Assembly (NCBI GenBank): GCA_049724395.1
Contig: JAUGWO010000230.1
Location: 1-62,859 of the forward strand
Source of the DNA: Spongospora subterranea f. sp. subterranea
Taxonomy: Eukaryota > Endomyxa: Phytomyxea > Phytomyxea > Plasmodiophorida
Reading direction: 5' to 3'
Length of the DNA stretch: 62,859 nucleotides
In this document: piece after piece, positions 32,626 through 43,061 of the stretch
Position numbering within the stretch: position 1 is the first letter of the stretch
Layout of the letters: each line of letters starts with the position of its first letter
Program-made: the position numbers and the translations under genes
Notes under the pieces: model-generated
Told to the model about the DNA's origin: nothing
Seen by the model: the letters and a program-made list of their open reading frames with translations, nothing else
Database searches by the model: none

Positions 32626-33162
32626 ATGAGCTCGGAGAGTGATCAACGATATAGTCCGGAGGGAGAACAAGATGTTCTAAACGCGTTCCGGTTGATGCTG
32701 TTGACAAATGACAACAAAATGATCTATTCGGCAATGTCGCTTTTGCGGAAAATTTTGATGAACGTACAGAAACATCCGCAAAAAGGAATTTACCATAGAG
32801 TTCGACTCAGTTCGAAGCCTGTGCAAGATCACTTAATGCCTGTCCCAGGATCGATCGCTTTACTCCGAGCTGTTGGGTTTCAAGATGCAGGAGATTCGGA
32901 ACATTTAGAGCTGCATGCACTGACGAAAGGAGATTGTGATAAACTGAACAATGCCATCATCGTTCTTGACTGCAAAATGAACGATATTGTGCACCCATTC
33001 TCCGACGCGCATGACCCAATTCGAGATCTGGACGTGTTTTCGGGCGTTCTCCGAAGGCATCACCGAAATGAGGAACGCAACAAGGAACAGATAGCGATAC
33101 TGGCAAAAATTGAGGCCGCAAAACGGGAGCGCTATATAGACCAAGAACAAAAGCGTCATTAA
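32626..33162 (+). CDS. PUB (PUG) domain protein
   Basis: An intact 178-aa ORF. Residues 18-95 match the PUB domain, which binds the C-terminal tail of the AAA ATPase p97/Cdc48: AMSLLRKILMNVQKHPQKG, then YHRVRLSSKPVQDHLMPVPG, then ALLRAVGFQDAG. The remaining part is charged, ending in a Glu/Lys/Arg-rich helix that is probably a coiled coil. PUB domains occur in peptide N-glycanase, UBXD1 and related Cdc48 cofactors; no other domain is present, so the precise partner role is not known. It converges with the SETD3-like gene, 33 bp away on the opposite strand. Confidence 0.8.
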   Translation: MSSESDQRYSPEGEQDVLNAFRLMLLTNDNKMIYSAMSLLRKILMNVQKHPQKGIYHRVRLSSKPVQDHLMPVPGSIALLRAVGFQDAGDSEHLELHALTKGDCDKLNNAIIVLDCKMNDIVHPFSDAHDPIRDLDVFSGVLRRHHRNEERNKEQIAILAKIEAAKRERYIDQEQKRH

Positions 33163-33195
33163 TCAAATGCATTGAAAAAAAGATACTGAAACAAT

Positions 33196-34673
33196 CTATA
33201 TAAAGGGGATATTTTTAATTGAATCAATACAAGCATTGAGAATTCGCTGCTCCTTTCGAATCAAAGTGGCCGCCAAATCGGCATTTCGACTTTGCATCAG
33301 CGCTAATGTCCTTTCAAATCCCCTTTGGAGATCACTACAACGCAGTTGAAGATATTGAGCAAGCACATAACGTGCAGCAATTTCGTTATCTGAAGATATC
33401 CTGGGTAAAGACGGGTTCCTGAGCAAAATCGCAGCCGAATGTTTGTCAAGACAAGCAAGACGAGCGGTCCACATTAACCCATCTGAAATCACCCCTTCAA
33501 TCGATATTGTCATTGGAGCAGTCGCCAGCGATCTCTTGGAGAACAATAGGCTTCGGGAGCTTGTCCAACTCATCGCTGCCAGGCTGAAGATCATGCATTG
33601 TTGGTTGAATGACTATAGGAGTGAAATGATCAGGATCAACATATCCTTGATATACAAGCAGATGAGCGCTGGATCGCTCCCCATAGTTAATATATATTTG
33701 CTCGCCAGCCACAATGGGTTCCGTCACTTCAGAAACCAATTGATCGGAATCGCTGAGATAAAAAGAACGTGCGCCAGTGCTTTTATCATTGCACATATCC
33801 CAGCAAGGCACCAACGCTAGAATACCGTCATGCAGTTCATTCTGTCGGGACAAAACAATGGCGCTGGCCCATAACCATTCAGCCCAAGACATCGCTAAAA
33901 GATCTGATGGTAATCTGATATAAGGATAAGGATACGATGATAAAACTGATGACGGGGCATGTTAACCTAACTCGAGCAACCAAGTAGATATAATATTGAA
34001 TCGTCGACAGTTTTGAACGAAGCGCGCTCGAATAGGCTGATGTGGTAGATAGAAGCGTGTCAATCTCGTTGGTGGACCAGACCCATGCCGGATTGATATT
34101 CGAGCTTTTTGGGTGATGGCAATGCGGTTAAATATTTACAATGCGAACTTAAGTTTGCCTTTCTTATTTCACGAATCAGTTGAAGAGTCAAGGCCACACT
34201 AGGAACCTGAGTGCAAATTGGATCGAGCGACAAAGTATCACTTGTGGCGGTCAGCATCGCCTCCCGTGGTATTGTCATGAACACCGAATCTATATACATT
34301 AATTCATCAAAGCAATTTTGATGGTCAATAGCTCCAAAATTCACTAGCCTCTTTTTAAACAGGATTTAGCAATAACCCCATGAACATCAGCCGATAACTC
34401 CCATATTGTACCGGCTCCAGAATCGGGGTACATATGGGACATCCAACTTTGCAAACTTTTTAGAGCAGCAGAACGAGAATTACCATCTGCGCATAACGGG
34501 CGAAATGAAGCTTGGTTAATTTGAAGTTGCATGACGATAGGTTCGCATGCAATTAACACATCATAAATCTTCGAACCCGAGTCCACAACAGAGATGAGCT
34601 TCTCCAAAAGGACAATCTGTTTGGGGTTCATACCGTTTTGTGGCGCATAAAGACATCTTCCTGTTTTTGACAT
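33196..34673 (-). CDS. SET-domain methyltransferase, SETD3/RuBisCO-LSMT type
   Basis: The SET-Rubisco-binding architecture can be read on the minus strand. The N-terminal helix (EKLISVVDSG) leads to a GVIAKSCLKR piece that joins DSVFMTIPREAMLT (the IPRxxMLT motif). Then come NPAWVWSTNEIDTLL, WAEWLWASAIVLSRQ and ALVPCWDMCND (the substrate-pocket region). GEQIYINYGERSSAHLLVYQ carries the YG AdoMet motif, and the C-terminal RuBisCO-substrate-binding-like helix bundle ends NACIDSIKNIPFI. SETD3 methylates actin histidine; other members methylate lysines. One junction (about 34285-34340) would use a GC-AG intron. Two apparent one-base slips are seen, one in an AAAAA run near 34105 and one near 33500, so the copy may be damaged or misread. 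Confidence 0.7.
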
Positions 34674-35200
34674 TTTATCGTTTGAAGTAGTTGAGGAGTT
34701 ATTAGTTCAGTGTCCTCAGAGGTAAATACCATATAGGGTATAACATAGGCCTTTTTTACCAGTACTGTAAGCGGAGTTTCTTGATGAACTCAACGTGGTC
34801 CTGCCAATGATTGTGCATTTTTCATTACTCAATCAGAACAATTTGGGAAACTACAGCACGGTACAGACGGATCTAGTATCACTTAGGCAATCAACCACAA
34901 TTCGCAGAAATGCTTGATTGTTTTTGAGAAAAAAATCACATAAGTCATGACGCAATCTGTATTTGTAAAAAATCCGCAAAGTTGACCTTGTAAATCATTT
35001 TGTCATGAGAAAAGGTTTACAAAAGCTTGTTGCCATTGATGAGGGTCACGATTGATTGTTCTAGAGAAGATAGCGTTATCCGTTCTACCAGTTACAGAAC
35101 TTTGATCTGGAAGTGGTCCGAGAGCAGCCCGATTCAACCAGAACATATTACCGTTCCAACACCAGTCGTCATACAGCATCGGTTCGAGCGCCTCAGCCCT
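34674..35200. other. Intergenic; possible upstream exon
   Basis: No gene recognised. The frame of the next gene is open back to 35027, without recognisable homology in that extension. Confidence 0.4.
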
Positions 35201-35491
35201 ATGGCGCTGTCGTTCCGTCAGGTCGGGCGCCGGTTCACGACCAAAACCCTTATCGACGCCAAGCCGGCGTTAATAGAATCTAAGTTGCCCTATGTTATTA
35301 GCCAATACATGCAGGTCTATCCCTCACGTCGCCAGTTCCATGACCGTCTGATGCGCGCCCAACTCATGAATCGTTTGCGCGTCAACTCCAATCTGCCTGC
35401 ACGTCGGACGCCGGGGGGTGCTTTGCAAAAACAAACGGACCTGACGGACGGCCGTGTCTGGCCCTTCCCATGGCTGTCGCATAAGAAATAA
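35201..35491 (+). CDS. Small basic protein with mitochondrial-type N-terminus
   Basis: From the ATG at 35201 the protein is 96 aa, basic, with an amphipathic Arg/Ser-rich start (MALSFRQVGRRFTTKTL) like a mitochondrial targeting peptide. The rest is compact and Arg/Gln rich (QVYPSRRQFHDRLMRAQLMN), ending in WPFPWLSHKK. The sequence is more GC-rich and orderly than its surroundings, which supports coding. It may be a respiratory-complex or mitoribosome subunit, but I do not recognise which. The open frame reaches upstream to 35027 without sign of being coding. Confidence 0.5.
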   Translation: MALSFRQVGRRFTTKTLIDAKPALIESKLPYVISQYMQVYPSRRQFHDRLMRAQLMNRLRVNSNLPARRTPGGALQKQTDLTDGRVWPFPWLSHKK

Positions 35492-36389
35492 TCAGTTCCC
35501 AATCGGATTATCAAAGGCTGCATTTATAATAATAAATGAATTACCAGGTCATTTTTGCGAATTTATCTGCTGCGGAAGGGTAAAGACATTACAGGCCACT
35601 AAGAATTTCAGCGCTGTATTGTAGAATAGTTTCTGCACAATGCTGTTTTTTATGTGTACTGCCTTGAGGCTCATGGTTAATACAGATGAATTAGAGTGCA
35701 ATTCCTGGAAACATGTTCTTAGGAGTTAAACTAGTTGGTGTTCAGTTGTGAAAAGTCCTTGAACGAATTTTTATGAGGTCAAGCCAAAATACATAGCGAA
35801 TACTTCATTTGACCGCAAGGGTCAAAGGCCTTTAAGGTTATAAGGTATAGTTCAATTTTGTTTAATCCGACAATTCTGGCGACACTCGTATCCTAAGCCC
35901 ATTGGAAATGCTGTACTGGCACAGGTTTCCATTTTGTTTAATCCGACAATTCTGGCGACACTCGTATCCTAAGCCCATTGGAAATGCTGTACTGGCACAG
36001 GTTTCCTGGTGCATCACTTTTCCCCAAGTTAATTTCCAACGAGACGCTTACAATGGACAGTCGACCCCACACTGGCAAAGATTTCCTTATACAAAGCGAT
36101 TTCTAATTGCCAGCGCCAGGGCCAGGGGATACCATTCGGCAGGGAAAAGAGCTTGACTGACCAATTGAAACGAAACTTTGTAACGCAGCCCTTTTTCTGT
36201 TACTGACTGTAAAGCTGTACTGTGGGTCAGTCAGGAATATAAGTTGCGCGCAGTTTTCTAGCATCTACTGGACATTCGGAGATCAATTACTGTGTCAAAC
36301 GTGTTGGCGAATCGTAACAGTATTGACGGTGGGAGAGGAAATACCGAATAAAAGCGGTCCATCATTGAGGGAATACAGACTGAACAGTT
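35492..36389. other. Intergenic region with a 76-bp duplication
   Basis: No gene seen. It contains a near-perfect tandem duplication at 35855-36006 and the presumed promoter of the SNARE gene. Confidence 0.5.
35855..36006. repeat. 76-bp tandem duplication
   Basis: Two adjacent copies of a 76-bp unit, starting ATTTTGTTTAATCCGACAAT and ending ACTGGCACAGGTTTCC (copies at 35855 and 35931). They appear identical, so the duplication is recent. A degenerate related piece (ACTGGCAAAGATTTCCTT) follows around 36070. It lies about 380 bp upstream of the SNARE start codon. Confidence 0.9.
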
Positions 36390-37369
36390 ATGGCCCGAGG
36401 CGAAAACTATGTCCTTCGCAAACTGATAGAGGACCTGCAGAGCATTCAGCGAGAATGCGACCCTGGGGCGGTTCAAGCTGCCCAAGAGCAGGGAAAAGAT
36501 AAGATGGATGCTTTTGAAGCTCATAAGCGTGATCTTACTTTTATGATTGTCGAATTAAAAAAGGTATTGAGCTGGTGTAAAGAGTTTGCATCAAGTAACC
36601 GCAATGCATTTTTAGAATGTTGAAAGGCGTAATGAGTTAATGCAGAATTACGGAAGGCAAGAGCAGACAATTCGACTCAGAGCCGAAAACGAGAAAAGTT
36701 TAAATCAAGCAAAGTTAAAATTCAATGAAATGCGAAAAGCACATGACGTTCAAGTCGCCAAGAAAAGGGGGAAACGTCTCCCCGATGCAGTCTTACAAAC
36801 CAGAAAAGAAATGATCGATATTTTGGAAGCTGATATAAAAGACCTTGATCAATCGCACAATCAAGTGCGGCCAAATCGGGGAGGCAATCGGGATGTAGCG
36901 AAAAACTTGAAAGAATCGAGGCTTCGCGAAAAAGAAGAAGATATAAAGCAAGGAAAAGAAAGTAAAGAGCCGATTCCTATGAGAGAGCTTACAGCGGAAG
37001 CGCACCAGTTTCACATGCAGAAAGAAGAACATGACGTGAAAGTCGATGCTCAACTAGATGTGATCCGGACCGGTGTTCGAGATCTTCATGAACTTGCAGT
37101 TGATATGAATGACGAGCTCAACGTTCAAGCGGTCGTCACGCAAGAGATCAACAAGCAATTTGATGTTTTGGACAAGAAATTCAAAACAGCGAATCAACGA
37201 ATGAACACATTGCTTGAACAGGTAGACAATATTGTAGTGGCTCATTGAACCAAATTGAATGTCGGGGGTCGTTCAGACTGGCGGTACCGCAAGATGGTGT
37301 GCGCTAATGATCGCATTCGTAATTCTGATGGCTTTACTAGCATATATATTTCAGATTATTGGCAAGTAG
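36390..37369 (+). CDS. SYP7-like Qc-SNARE
   Basis: Three exons: 36390-36563, 36616-37221 and 37277-37369, joined by GT-AG introns of 52 and 55 nt that restore the frame. An N-terminal helical region includes TFMIVELKKNVERRNELMQN across the first junction. The SNARE helix near the end reads LDVIRTGVRDLHELAVDMND then EINKQFDVLDKKFKTANQRM, with the Gln at the zero layer expected of a Qc SNARE. The last exon adds a single membrane anchor (MIAFVILMALLAYIFQIIG) and stops at TAG 37367-37369. This matches the plant/protist SYP71 group, which acts in fusion at the ER and plasma membrane. The start is the first ATG in the frame. Confidence 0.85.
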
Positions 37370-37803
37370 TTACTATCTCAACGTCGTAGTTGCAAAAGAG
37401 TGTTTGGCGTATATATATTTATATCAATAAGGTCCAGTCGCGTGATTATATTCGGATCCAAGACTCTGCTGAACACTCACACCATTATTTAAATAAACTG
37501 AAAACCCATCTTATGTATCGTTCATTCGAAGACGGGAGCGGTATAACAACTACCTTTCTCAAAGAATTCTGTCATCCCAGTAAAATGAACTATTTTCGAA
37601 AAAATTGCATCGTGTTTTGTTGTTGACCAGGCTAACACTTCAACGACGGGGTATGAACTGAACAAAAAATCTGTTTGCGTAGGTGTAGATCGTTGGTTGT
37701 CGGTTACTGCAGTCCCATAAGTGAATGTCATTACCCACGAGAGAGTACATGTGTCAAACTTATAGGTTACGGTGTCCGCAGTCATTATCGTACAGATCTG
37801 CAC

Positions 37804-39717
37804 ATGTTCACACGAGCATATTCTCGATGGCGATCTGTTGCGGTAGCCCAGCTATCCGCCTCCATATCTCGCTCATTTGCCACCAAATCACAATGTAGGA
37901 TCGTTTATTCCCCTCCAGCTCTTGTTTTAAATCTCTGTTTGGTGAATTCAGTGCCGGAATTTGTGAACATTACTATGCCGGCATTGAGCCCAACAATGAC
38001 AAAAGGTGGCCTGGCATCGTGGTTTAAACAGGTCGGCGACAAAATATCGCCTGGAGATAAGTTCGTGAACATTCGCATTAGTAACGCAAAATATTTTGTT
38101 CTGAGTGATTTTCTTAGAATTGCCGAAATCGAAACCGATAAAGCCACCGTTGATTTCGGTTAAGTAGCTTTCCGACAAGAGTTCCATGGTCTTGTTTTGT
38201 TAATATTTATATACAGAAGCTCAAGAAGAGGGATTTTTGGCGAAAAAGTTCATCGCCGATGGGTCCACCGAAATTCCTGTTGGCGAGGTGGACAGTTCTT
38301 ATCAGACCACAGACACAGTTTGTAAATATTTCACGACAGGTTCTTGGAATAATGGTCGACGATGAATCGGACATAAAATCGTTCGAAAACTACGAAGGCG
38401 CGGAGAGCGGGGATGACGACATCGAATCATCACCGACTGAACACCAGACATCGACATCACAATTGCCTGCATTCCAAATGCTTACCATGCCGGCCTTGAG
38501 TCCGACCATGACAAAAGGATCCATTTCCGAATGGCTGAAGAAGGAAGGTGACGAAATCAAGGCTGGAGATGTCCTTGCCCAAGTCGAAACAGATAAAGCC
38601 ACCGTCGACTTCGGTAATCTTTTGTGTATGTTTTGCCGAATGTGTATTCAGTTCGTGACCGGTTTAGAGTCATTGGAGGACGGGTATCTTGCGAAGATTC
38701 TAGTAGATGCCAATATTCCAGGAATTGGTGTCGGCGATCAAATCGCCGTAATGGTTGAGAACCAAGAGGACGTCGCCGCGTTCAAGGATTTTAGTCCCGA
38801 TAGCACCGTCCCGAAGCCTGTCAAAGCACAACCTTCCCAAGCCCCAAAAGAACCACAGAAACCTAGCAAGCGTGAGTCTGTTCAGAAAACTGCAAATCTG
38901 GAACAAGTATCGTCTACTGGGAGAATATTTTGCAGTCCCTATGCAAAGAAATTGGCTGCCGAGAACAATTTAGACATCAAGTTGGTGAAGGCCACGGGAC
39001 CCAATGGGCGTATTGTCGCTGATGATATTATGAACTTCATCAAATCCTCCGGGGCCAGTGACTCCATCTGCAAGTCAACAGACTGATCAGGGCAACGCCA
39101 ACGCTGAGCATGCAGCTTTGTCGAAACGCACGATCCCACATTACTACCTCACATCTAAAGTCAACGCCGACGGCATCTTCGACGTTATCCAATCCATCAA
39201 CGCTAACGACCCGTCCATTTCAGTGTCGTTCCCGGATTTCATCGTGAAGGCAGCCGCGGCCGCTCTTAAAGACGTTCCGTCAGTCAACAGCCAATGGAAT
39301 GGTGACTCAATTCGTCAGTACAACTATGTGGATATCGGGGTACAGTACTTGGCATCGGATGGTCGAGTGACGACTTCTGTCGTGGCAGATGCCGATACCA
39401 AAGGTCTTCGACAAATGTCGTTAGCCTTTAATGCCGAATGCAAGCCAGAATCAGAAGGCACATTCACGATTACGAATCTGGGCATGGCGGGTGCTAGTCA
39501 AGTTTCGGCGATCGTTGTGCCTGGGCAGGCGGCGATTTTAGCGCTGGGTCAAATTGAAAAATCGGTGATGCCAGCAGCCATCGGCACCTTCAAGCAATCT
39601 AGAGTGTTCTTGGCGACACTATCATGCGATCATCGTATCATTGACGGCGCTGTTGGCGCTCAATGGCTGAAAGCGTTCAAACAATATTGTGAAAATCCGC
39701 TAACTTTGCTTTTATAA
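37804..39717 (+). CDS. DLAT: Dihydrolipoamide acetyltransferase (E2) of pyruvate dehydrogenase
   Basis: E2 moves acetyl groups from lipoyl-lysine to CoA in mitochondria. Residues 1-30 look like a targeting peptide (MFTRAYSRWRSVAVAQLS). Two lipoyl domains follow, each with the IETDKATVDF or VETDKATVDF lipoyl-lysine motif and MPALSPTMTKG start. Next is the E3-binding domain (SPYAKKLAAENNLDIKLVKA, GPNGRIVADDI) and the catalytic domain (TIPHYYLTSKVNADGIFDVI to DHRIIDGAVGAQW, with the DHRxxDG active site). Introns are at 37895-37951, 38061-38117, 38159-38216, 38288-38339 and 38614-38667. A sixth, of only 24 nt (39058-39081), is needed to keep frame. The catalytic domain lacks its usual opening helix (the RKxIAxRL stretch), so activity is uncertain. 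Confidence 0.85.
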
Positions 39718-39871
39718 AATTTCCCTTCCCGACCGTGGTCACCCATATTAATTGCAGTACGGTCGCCAACGATATTTTTCCGATATTTCATTGGGCGCGT
39801 GTTGAACAATAATGGCACAGGACAATCGTCAATGATCACTCTCATTTGACTTGCGTCAACGCGATCTCAAG

Positions 39872-41242
39872 ATGTCTCACGGTGAGTCCCGTCATCTCCT
39901 TCAAACACATGTACCAATAATGGTTTCGTTTGAAGTGAAGTTCGAAGATTCCAATATCGCGGGACTCAATTCCGAAACCGCCATTCAAGTTCGAAAAGCT
40001 GCAGCCGCGTGTGAAGTCCAATTCTCTGGAGCGGGAAAAGAGCCAGGCAAATGTGATTTCAGGGGAAAGTGATCGACATTGAACGGTATTTCAGGTGTAT
40101 TGGTCTGGAGAGTAGAGAACTTTGGAGTCAAGAAGCAGCCAAAAGAACAACACGGTCAATTCTTTGATGGCGATTCCTACATTGTGCTGAATACCTATAA
40201 ACCGTCATCCGATAAGGACAAACTCGCCTATAATGTGCATTTCTGGCTGGGCGCTAATACGACCCAAGACGAAGCCGGAACAGCAGCCTTTAAAACAGTC
40301 GAATTGGACACCCTGTTGTCCGACCTTCCAATACAATACCGGGAGGTGCAAGGATTCGAATCCGATGAGTTCCTGAAACTGTTCAAACCGGCGATGATGA
40401 CATTGAGCGGCGGAATCCAGAGCGGGTAATCCAAACCAAAACGATGTGTTTCGCCGCTCTTGAACTTTAACACGATAACCGTCAGATTTCATGTCGTCAA
40501 ACCAACTGATTACAAACCCCGTCTTCTTCATGTTAAAGGCGTTCGCAAAGCCGTGTCTGTCGTTCAAGTCCCAACTAAACGCGAATCTCTTAACCAAGGA
40601 GACGTGTTTATCTTGGGTAATTCGACAGTGTTCTTCAATCGTCCTCCGAAATCGACTAACTCCCCCATTTTAGACAACGGTTTATCCATTTATCAATGGA
40701 ACGGCTCATGTGCGGGCGTATATGAGAAGCGCAAAGCCAACGAAATCGCAGCCCAAATTCGTGAATCGCGTGGATGCAAGCCAACGTTCCAGGTACTGGA
40801 TGACCAAGAGAAATGCGACGCCTTCTGGTCCGTTCTTGGCGGGCAGGGCCCTGTGAAATCGGCAGAAGCCGGAGGGCCAGATGATCAGGCCGTTAAAGCT
40901 GTCAAGAAACTGCTGCGATTATCGGACGCCTGTGGCCAGTTGACCGTTAGCGAGGTGGCGTCAGGAACGATTAAGAAATCCATGTTGGACACAAACGACG
41001 TGTTCCTGATCGACGTGAACGGGAATAGTTTGCTGATTTGGGTCGGGGCGAAGGCCAGTCAGGATGAACGAGCAAAGTGCTTTCAATACGCGAACAAGTA
41101 TATTCAGGTATGATTGGTGTGAGAAAACGGGTGAATAATCCCATTAAAATGGTGCTAGGATGCGGGAATCCCCTTTACGGTTCCTGTATCGCGGGTTATC
41201 GAAGGCACTACATCGCCATCATTCGAACAGGCGTTTGAGTGA
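39872..41242 (+). CDS. Severin-type gelsolin-family actin-binding protein
   Basis: Five exons: 39872-39881, 39936-40052, 40095-40425, 40486-41107 and 41159-41242, all with GT-AG introns of 42-60 nt in phase. The protein has three gelsolin repeats and aligns by memory with Dictyostelium severin. After a short N-terminus come VLVWRVENFGVKKQP, GQFFDGDSYIVLNTYKPSSD, WLGANTTQDEAGTAAFKTVE and the linker HVVKPTDYKPRLLHVKG. The second repeat carries GDVFILGNSTVF, and the third reads LDTNDVFLIDVNGNSLLIWV and KASQDERAKCFQYANKYIQ. The end (VPVSRVIEGTTSPSFEQAFE) matches the severin tail. Severin cuts and caps actin filaments in a Ca-dependent way. No defects seen. Confidence 0.9.
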
Positions 41243-41479
41243 AAGAGATGACCGTTTTCCTCAATACAGATTCCTTTTGTATCACTGTCTTATTATTTGA
41301 ACGACCCTGTTATGTCTGCGACCGGTCGCAGACATATTACACCTCTACAGGAGTCGTGTACTTGTTATATCAACGGCCAGGCCCAGGGATAACCTCGTGC
41401 TGCTTTCATGTCTTTCTTGCTTGGCAAACAGGTTCATCCCGTCGGGCGTTCATGATATTCAGGATGAGTGTTCTGTGCT

Positions 41480-42597
41480 GCGGTTAATGATGATCTTGAG
41501 GGGGATGCTCCATCAACACATGTGTGCCATGGCGACGTCGTAGTCGAAACTGTTTTCTCATCGCCTACACGTGCCAAAACAGAATGTAAAAAGTTCTCTA
41601 GTTCGCCACTCAATTAAGCCAGTACTGACTTTCATCCTCAAGTTGTTGTCATCGACGGCGATTTCAAATTAACAAAAGCGATTGAAGCGACCTGGCCGGG
41701 ATCGGTTCACTTGTTAGGCCGATTTTCATCGCACAAAGACATCACGCGTGCTCTGTTAGGATCGTCAAGGTCAACGCTTAGCAACTTCTTAGACCATTTT
41801 TGGAAAAAATCGGTTCTATTGAAGATATAAGAGGGTACGAAAACGGATTTGTTTTAATGGAGGGCAAGTGACCTCAAATACGCAGCAATCTAGGTACTCT
41901 CCGAGCTAAACAGGAAAAGTGGACATTATCCAACACACATTGTCATATTGTCGCAGGAGTGTCCTCGACACGGCGCCAGGAAAATAGTCAATTGTCAAGT
42001 AGAGGCTTCACTGATGTCGAGTTCCAACCGTGCCCGTATCGTCGATGGTTTCGAAACTGTGGAGAACAACGTTGCTGTCAAACTTATCCAATCAACACTG
42101 AACACGAAGCTTTTTACGATGGAACTTTGCTAAAAGAAGAATCTGTACTGTCTTTGTCGTACATGTGTCATCCACATGAAAGGTCAAGTTTGAAATTTCG
42201 AGTAAATCACAAGAATTTTCATGATATTTTCAGAACGGTGGATATCCAGTCACAACCCGATATTGATGCTGTATGGCGTATGATCATGTCGAAAGAATAT
42301 ACGGCCCTGAATTGTGTCTCGTCATATTTGTGTCCGTTTCGCCACGTCAACCAGATCTCCTGTTCAACTACACTGTTCAACCAGCGATGGAGCCGAAACT
42401 TCCTAATCGAAGATCGTGACTCCGCTTCAGTCGATATCAATGGAGTGACAAAGAATGCCAAGCGAGAAAATCTTCGGCTAATCAAGTCCTCAGCATTATT
42501 CAAGTCACTCGTTCTGAGATCGGTATTTAATCAAGTCGTCTTCAACATGGTAAAATCTACCATAATATCACTGAATCAGAACGTTGAAACTTCTTGA
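41480..42597 (+). pseudogene. Possible MULE-like transposase remnant
   Basis: Around 41640 the plus strand reads VVVIDGDFKLTKAIEATWPG followed by HLLGRFSSHKDITRALLG. This resembles the second catalytic segment of MULE/FAR1 transposases, where a DGD.AL..AI motif is followed by H.LC..H. Downstream frames 41948-42133 and 41959-42597 (213 aa) may be the rest. The first part is interrupted by stops and the pieces change frame. The 213-aa ORF at 41959-42597 contains CPYRRWFRNC and CHPHERSSLK but no domain I recognise. The family call is tentative. Confidence 0.35.
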
Positions 42598-43061
42598 AAT
42601 TGTCTCCCAACCGAAAGATAACATCCAGATACGGAACCTCTCAACCCAAAACCGGAAGCAAACGTTATTTGAGGCAAGCTGAGCAGCAGCGAAGAAAAAA
42701 CCAGATTCAGAAGTGAAAACTTATTGGTACTTGCTGGTCGTACTGTAGATATAACAAGTGGGTCGCTACGTCTGCGAAGGATTGCACAAACCCCTCAAAG
42801 AAGACAGCTGAAACAGGTTAATCGGGGCCCGTCTTCACCGAACAAACTCAAACTCAGTTTCCGATGTGAAAAATCGCCTCATCAGTTGATATTTGACCGA
42901 CATGCGGAGTCCGTCAAGTATGTATATATGTGACTGCGCCACAGTCATTACACGTCATCGCGCTTGTTCATCATTGACTTGGTCCTTGGTCTAATCCAAA
43001 ACCCATTTTTCCGGTGTTGGTCACGGTTTATGGTTATTACCGGGTTGGCCTAAATCGGTAA
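42598..43061. other. Intergenic, no gene seen
   Basis: Only a short plus frame at 42724-42933 with no recognisable features. Confidence 0.5.
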
